From NCBI GenBank assembly GCA_021801945.1, contig JAKABE010000097.1, forward strand, positions 1-9,403: DNA of 9,403 bases, read 5' to 3'. Shown piece after piece: positions 6,609 through 9,403 of this stretch. The stretch's first letter is position 1. Each line of letters begins with the position of its first letter. Under the pieces are notes generated by a model. It searched no databases and was not told where the DNA came from. It saw nothing but the letters and a program-made list of their open reading frames with translations. Source of the DNA: Acidobacteriota bacterium (GTDB lineage: Bacteria > Acidobacteriota > Terriglobia > Terriglobales > Acidobacteriaceae). A program made the position numbers and the translations under genes.

Positions 6609-7283
6609 ATGCCCATGCACGCGATTCTTGACCCCATTCGCTCACCTATAGAAGAGCTAGCGGAGAGATTAGGGACAGGTTGGCCACGAATTTCCGCCGC
6701 TAAACTCAATGCTCTTCGCATGGTTGCGGAACTGAATGAGGCGCTTGCGGGCGAGACCTCACCTGATACCTCAATCGTGTTGTATGGTTCTCTGGCCCGG
6801 GAAGAGTTTACAGAGGGTAGCGATTTGGACTGGGCTCTCCTTGTAGATGGGCAAGCCAATCCTCAACATCAGCGGGATCTGATCAACATACGACTCAAAC
6901 TGGATCGACTGGGGAAGTCTCCCGGCCGGGAGAAGACATTTGGCAAGCTCACCTTTAGCCATCCCATCTTGCATATGATCGGGGGTGAGGACGACACGAA
7001 TGCGAACACGACTCGACGGGTATTGTTCCTCCTTGAAGCAGCTCCGATCGGGCAACACCGAGAAGCGTTTGATCGAGTGCGGAAAAACATTCTGCACCGG
7101 TACCTGACTGAGGATCACGGATTAAGCAGACAGGTAGAAGATGGTGGAGTTCGGTGGATCCCTCTTTTCCTACTCAACGATATGGCCCGATATTGGCGGA
7201 CGATGACAGTGGATTTTGCGTATAAACAGTGGGACCGGGGAAATGAGGGGTACGCTCTGAGAAGTCTAGCCAAAGAGATTTGA
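6609..7283 (+). CDS. Nucleotidyltransferase (pol-beta/MNT-like), 3' end replaced by insertion
   Basis: An open frame of 224 codons. ATG 6609 is chosen over TTG 6576 because AAGGGAG (6591-6597) stands upstream. The pol-beta-type nucleotidyltransferase motif is clear: VLYGSLAREEFTEGSDLDWA (about 57-76), i.e. GS...SDxD with metal-binding Asp72 and Asp74. The helical part then follows: FSHPILHMIGGEDDTNANTT (about 116-135), RVLFLLEAAPIG, and RWIPLFLLNDMARYWRTMTV (about 182-201). From memory, family members continue ALRNxKLRxSRK and reach about 330 aa or more. Here only ALRSL (to 7268) fits, after which AKEI and a stop are foreign. The missing continuation appears at 9387-9403 in frame. The substrate is unknown; such enzymes nucleotidylate proteins or small molecules, and some act in toxin-antitoxin or defence systems. 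It is probably inactive as it stands. Confidence 0.75.
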   Translation: MPMHAILDPIRSPIEELAERLGTGWPRISAAKLNALRMVAELNEALAGETSPDTSIVLYGSLAREEFTEGSDLDWALLVDGQANPQHQRDLINIRLKLDRLGKSPGREKTFGKLTFSHPILHMIGGEDDTNANTTRRVLFLLEAAPIGQHREAFDRVRKNILHRYLTEDHGLSRQVEDGGVRWIPLFLLNDMARYWRTMTVDFAYKQWDRGNEGYALRSLAKEI

Positions 7284-7293
7284 AATTTTCCGG

Positions 7294-7683
7294 TCATCCG
7301 GCTTGAGCGATCTTTTTTGTGGGATAGCCGAGGATGGTGGTGACGCGGCGAGTTTCGCGATCGGAGTAGACGAAGGCGTGGCCTTCAATACGATACTGGC
7401 CCTTCCATCCGATGGCGAAACTGGTATCGGTTTCCTCCAGATGAATCGGCTCCGGGTCACCATCTCTGGCCAGGCGGGCGGCAAGATGATCGGTGACGTC
7501 GAGCAGCCATGCGTCTCCGGTCTCGGTGGAGAACAGGATCAGTTGGCCGAGGGTGACCATGCGCAGGTCGTGGTCGGCAGCCTTGTCCTGGATGTAGCGA
7601 ATCTCGTCGGCGAGGCGGAAGCCCTTGCCGTCCACCACCTGGGATGCTTTTCCGCGCTTGATGGCTCTGGCGCCCACAGTCAT
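7294..7683 (-). CDS. Uncharacterised 129-aa protein, divergent partner of the 539-aa gene
   Basis: I do not recognise a characterised family. The ATG at 7683 has GGAGAG (complement of 7686-7691) directly upstream. After a basic start (MTVGARAIKRGK) the protein reads DGKGFRLADEIRYIQDKA (18-35), RMVTLGQLILFSTETGDAWL (41-60), LDVTDHLAARLARDGDPEPI (61-80), ETDTSFAIGWKGQYRIEGHA (84-103) and a close ILGYPTKKIAQAG. It is soluble, alpha/beta in character, and has no signal peptide or TM. Conserved-looking acidic and glycine positions suggest a folded domain rather than a shadow reading. The start codons of this gene and the plus-strand gene are only 27 bp apart, so the two are likely expressed from one shared control region. 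It could be an accessory, regulatory or antitoxin-like protein of the inserted unit; this is inference. The stop lies 10 bp from the truncated nucleotidyltransferase stop, convergent. Confidence 0.68.
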   Translation of the reverse strand: MTVGARAIKRGKASQVVDGKGFRLADEIRYIQDKAADHDLRMVTLGQLILFSTETGDAWLLDVTDHLAARLARDGDPEPIHLEETDTSFAIGWKGQYRIEGHAFVYSDRETRRVTTILGYPTKKIAQAG

Positions 7684-7695
7684 TTCTCTCCGTCG

Positions 7696-7703
7696 AGTAT
7701 AGT
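7696..7703. promoter_or_regulatory. Possible bidirectional -10 element between the divergent genes
   Basis: AGTATAGT (7696-7703) reads TATAGT on the plus strand and TATACT on the minus strand, each five of six matches to the TATAAT -10 hexamer. It lies in the 27-bp gap between the two start codons. No good -35 is seen on either side. Transcripts from it would have almost no leader, which fits the lack of a clear SD before ATG 7711. It may be chance in so short a sequence. Confidence 0.3.
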
Positions 7704-7710
7704 GCGGGGC

Positions 7711-9330
7711 ATGGAACTGTTCCTTCAGCTGTTCAGTGATCTGCTGGACTTCGTCTACCACTGCTTCGACCGCATCGTCATCAACGGCTATCTCAGCGGC
7801 CTGTCCCGGCCCGAGCAGGTAGTGTACTTCTTCCGCCAGGTTCTGGGCATCCCGGTGGTGAGCAAGGAAGTTCTCAGCCAGCGCACCAACGATTACCGAA
7901 GCTGGGTCGAAGCCTATGCCCGCAACCACGGAATTGCGATGGAATGGGCCGAAAAGGGCGTCCGCAAAGAAGACTACGTTCTGCCCGCCCTGCGCCGCAT
8001 GGAGAAGCGGAACGTCTATGGTGTCTACTCCATCTTCAAGAGTATGGAACTGGGACGTACCTTCCGCATCAGCGTTCCGAAGTTTCCCACCGAGGATCCC
8101 AACTATCGCATCCTGGCGCATCAGCAGAGCCGGTTCACGCACTACTATTTCTACATCCGGGATGAGGTTCTGGGTCCGATCGTTGTGCGCATGGCCAGCT
8201 TCTTTCCCTTCCACGCCACCTACTGGCTCAACGGCCATTCGTTCATGGAGCAGGAACTGAAGCGCAAGCAGATTGGCTTCCGCAAGAGCGACAACGCTTT
8301 CCTTGCCGTGGACGATGTTGCCCAGTTACAGGCCGCCGCCGACCGGCTCAGTCCCGCGATCATCCGCAAGCAGCTCGATTACTGGACACTGATCGTCGGG
8401 CCGAAGTTCTCAAAGAAGGAGCGCGGCCGGATCAACCTGTCACGGTTCTACGCCATCAACCAGATCGAGTATTGCCGCAACTTCATCTTCAAGCGCCGCT
8501 TCCCCATCCATAAGATCTTCGAGCGCAGCTGCGAGATCGGACTCTGGCGCCTGACGGCCAACCGCATCAGCGAGATCTTCGGCGTCCGGCTGAACAAGAG
8601 GCTACAGGGGAAGCTCGCCACGGTGATCGATCAGATCGAGTATGGGCATCACGTCCTCCGCGCCTACTGGAAGCACGCCTTCCTGAAACAGTATGAGAAG
8701 TTCTGCCGCTATCTGCGCAACGAACTGGTCTCCAACAATCTGCACGACTTCGGACTGAAGAAGGGGCTGGACCATCTGGACGCCGTGCGCAAAAGATTCC
8801 AGATCATCACCGATCGCTTCGCCGGCTTCCAGGCACAGTCTCTAAATGTCCATGTGGACTTTCCACTGCTCCAGAGAATTGCCTTGCCCGTCACCATCGG
8901 CACAGTCCGCGTTCCAGGAATCAAAATCCAGGACACCCGGGTGATTCGCCTTCTGGAAGTCCTTCTGCATGGTGGCAATACCGTCGGCGGCTGGACGGCC
9001 AAACAGATCCACGAAGCCGTCCTCACCACCTTCCAGCTCTCCGCGAACAATTATGGGCTCAACCAGCTTCGCTATGATCTGCGTAAGATCAAAGGGCACG
9101 GCCTGCTGGAGCGCGATGGCCGCCGCTACGCCTACCGCTTGACGGCCAAGGGCGTTGACGTCGCGCTGCTCTTCCTGTTCTTCCACAAGCGGCTGTGCGG
9201 CCCACTCGCCAACAGCCGATTCCATCACAGGCCCGACCCGGCAAGCAAACCAAACAGCAAACTGGAAGCCGCATACCACAAAGCCGACAAGGCCATCGAG
9301 AACATCGTTGACCTGTTAAGAGCCGCATGA
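7711..9330 (+). CDS. Uncharacterised 539-aa protein with C-terminal winged-helix-like domain
   Basis: I do not recognise a characterised family. The start is ATG 7711 (GTG 7702 in frame is the alternative); the frame is open further upstream to 7303 but that part lies over the divergent gene. The N-terminal part has FVYHCFDRIVINGYLSGL (about 14-31) and FFRQVLGIPVVSKEVLSQRT (about 40-59). A dense middle follows: HYYFYIRDEVLGPIVVRMAS (144-163), FFPFHATYWLNGHSFMEQEL (164-183), YWTLIVGPKF (224-233) and RFPIHKIFERSCEIGLWRLT (263-282). The C-terminal part (about 405-500) looks like a winged helix: RLLEVLLHGGNTVGGWTAKQ, NQLRYDLRKIKGHGLLERDG, RRYAYRLTAKGVDVALLF. The protein is basic, rich in Arg, His, Tyr and Phe, and has no TM or signal. 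This suggests a nucleic-acid-binding protein. Because the unit interrupts another gene, a role in mobility (recombinase, nuclease or replication initiator) is a reasonable guess, but no catalytic signature is certain. Confidence 0.75.
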   Translation: MELFLQLFSDLLDFVYHCFDRIVINGYLSGLSRPEQVVYFFRQVLGIPVVSKEVLSQRTNDYRSWVEAYARNHGIAMEWAEKGVRKEDYVLPALRRMEKRNVYGVYSIFKSMELGRTFRISVPKFPTEDPNYRILAHQQSRFTHYYFYIRDEVLGPIVVRMASFFPFHATYWLNGHSFMEQELKRKQIGFRKSDNAFLAVDDVAQLQAAADRLSPAIIRKQLDYWTLIVGPKFSKKERGRINLSRFYAINQIEYCRNFIFKRRFPIHKIFERSCEIGLWRLTANRISEIFGVRLNKRLQGKLATVIDQIEYGHHVLRAYWKHAFLKQYEKFCRYLRNELVSNNLHDFGLKKGLDHLDAVRKRFQIITDRFAGFQAQSLNVHVDFPLLQRIALPVTIGTVRVPGIKIQDTRVIRLLEVLLHGGNTVGGWTAKQIHEAVLTTFQLSANNYGLNQLRYDLRKIKGHGLLERDGRRYAYRLTAKGVDVALLFLFFHKRLCGPLANSRFHHRPDPASKPNSKLEAAYHKADKAIENIVDLLRAA

Positions 9331-9382
9331 TGTTACTGCGCGTTTGTTGAAGTATTCTTCTTTACGAATTTTGATCCAAGAA
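9331..9382. other. Right end of the inserted unit
   Basis: A 52-nt AT-richer tail after the 539-aa gene. Its complement begins TTCTTGGATCAAAATTCG, and the left end (from 7269) begins GCCAAAGAGATTTGAAATTTT. Both contain GAT followed by AAATT or AAAATT, but I cannot align them as a true terminal inverted repeat. No terminator hairpin is seen. Confidence 0.35.
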
Positions 9383-9403
9383 TCTAAAGCTCGGCGTCTC
9401 AAG
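9383..9403 (+). pseudogene. 3' continuation of the interrupted nucleotidyltransferase (partial, runs off window)
   Basis: After TCTA (9383-9386) the bases aagctcggcgtctcaag read K-L-G-V-S in the frame left at 7268, giving ALRSL-KLGVS. From memory of the family, the segment after the WRT and ALR motifs reads LKLRxSRK. The match is short, so the call leans on the frame agreement and the shared TCTA. The rest of the gene lies outside the window. Confidence 0.45.

Larger units (their letters stand above)
7269..9382. mobile_element. Candidate two-gene inserted element (about 2.1 kb)
   Basis: The unit sits between two halves of the nucleotidyltransferase frame, with TCTA at both edges (7265-7268 and 9383-9386). 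Removing 7269-9386 (2118 bp) rejoins the host gene in frame as ...ALRSLKLGVS. It carries two divergent genes (7294-7683 minus, 7711-9330 plus) and almost nothing else: 25 bp before the first stop and 52 bp after the second. I find no clear terminal inverted repeats and no known transposase, recombinase or reverse transcriptase motif. The boundaries rest on the reconstruction, and the right flank available is only 21 bases. Confidence 0.5.

Noticed and set aside
7303..7710. Upstream extension of the 539-aa gene to 7303, and extension of the 129-aa gene to 8238
   Set aside because: Each extension lies antisense over the other gene's body. The ATGs at 7711 and 7683 give sensible proteins and a compact divergent gap.
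7269..9382. Terminal inverted repeats of the inserted unit
   Set aside because: The ends share only loose AT-rich similarity (GATTTGAAATTTT versus GATCAAAATT). This is not enough to call.
1..9403. CRISPR array, tRNA or rRNA
   Set aside because: No regularly spaced repeats and no tRNA- or rRNA-like segment were seen on either strand.

Overview
The window is GC-rich bacterial DNA. Its gene content (REP-associated transposase, ISAzo13-type remnant, secreted glycoside hydrolases, membrane-anchored trehalose-6-phosphate synthase) and its hairpin repeats opening with GGGTGCCCCA suggest a soil Acidobacteriota, probably of the Terriglobia type. That placement is an inference from gene flavour; no rRNA or marker gene is present.

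Layout. (1) Positions 1-823 hold a REP/RAYT module: an IS200-like Y1 transposase (193-743) lying between two long, inverted, hairpin-forming repeats (53-135 and 738-823). The transposase is broken by a perfect 23-bp tandem duplication. (2) Positions 887-3328 hold two co-directional exported carbohydrate-active proteins: a Tat-signal, TIM-barrel glycosidase-like protein, then a GH27 alpha-galactosidase. (3) Positions 3329-3793 hold no intact gene: an internally deleted ISAzo13-family transposase remnant and a third, unrelated-stem hairpin sharing the GGGTGCCCCA head. (4) Positions 3794-6486, minus strand, hold a small three-helix membrane protein of the superinfection-immunity (Imm) family and, upstream of it, a trehalose-6-phosphate synthase (GT20) with an N-terminal two-TM extracytoplasmic module. 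(5) Positions 6609-7268 hold the first 220 codons of a nucleotidyltransferase. (6) Positions 7269-9382 hold a divergent pair of genes I cannot assign to any characterised family: a 129-aa protein on the minus strand and a 539-aa protein with a probable C-terminal winged helix on the plus strand.

The most interesting point is region 6. The nucleotidyltransferase reading frame runs into the two-gene unit just after ...ALRSL. The last 17 bases of the window restore it in frame as KLGVS, the continuation I remember for this family (LKLRxSRK). A 4-bp TCTA lies on both sides. The divergent pair therefore looks like a roughly 2.1-kb inserted element without a recognisable transposase, and is the best candidate here for an undescribed mobile unit. 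The second notable point is the RAYT module: the two flanking repeats keep their outer and inner stems although the bases differ, which argues that the folded form is what is selected.

Working together: the two exported glycosidases fit scavenging of galactose-containing plant or microbial polysaccharide. The trehalose synthase fits osmotic or desiccation stress. The rest is a record of repeated mobile-element activity (RAYT/REP, ISAzo13 remnant, two-gene insertion) between these metabolic genes.
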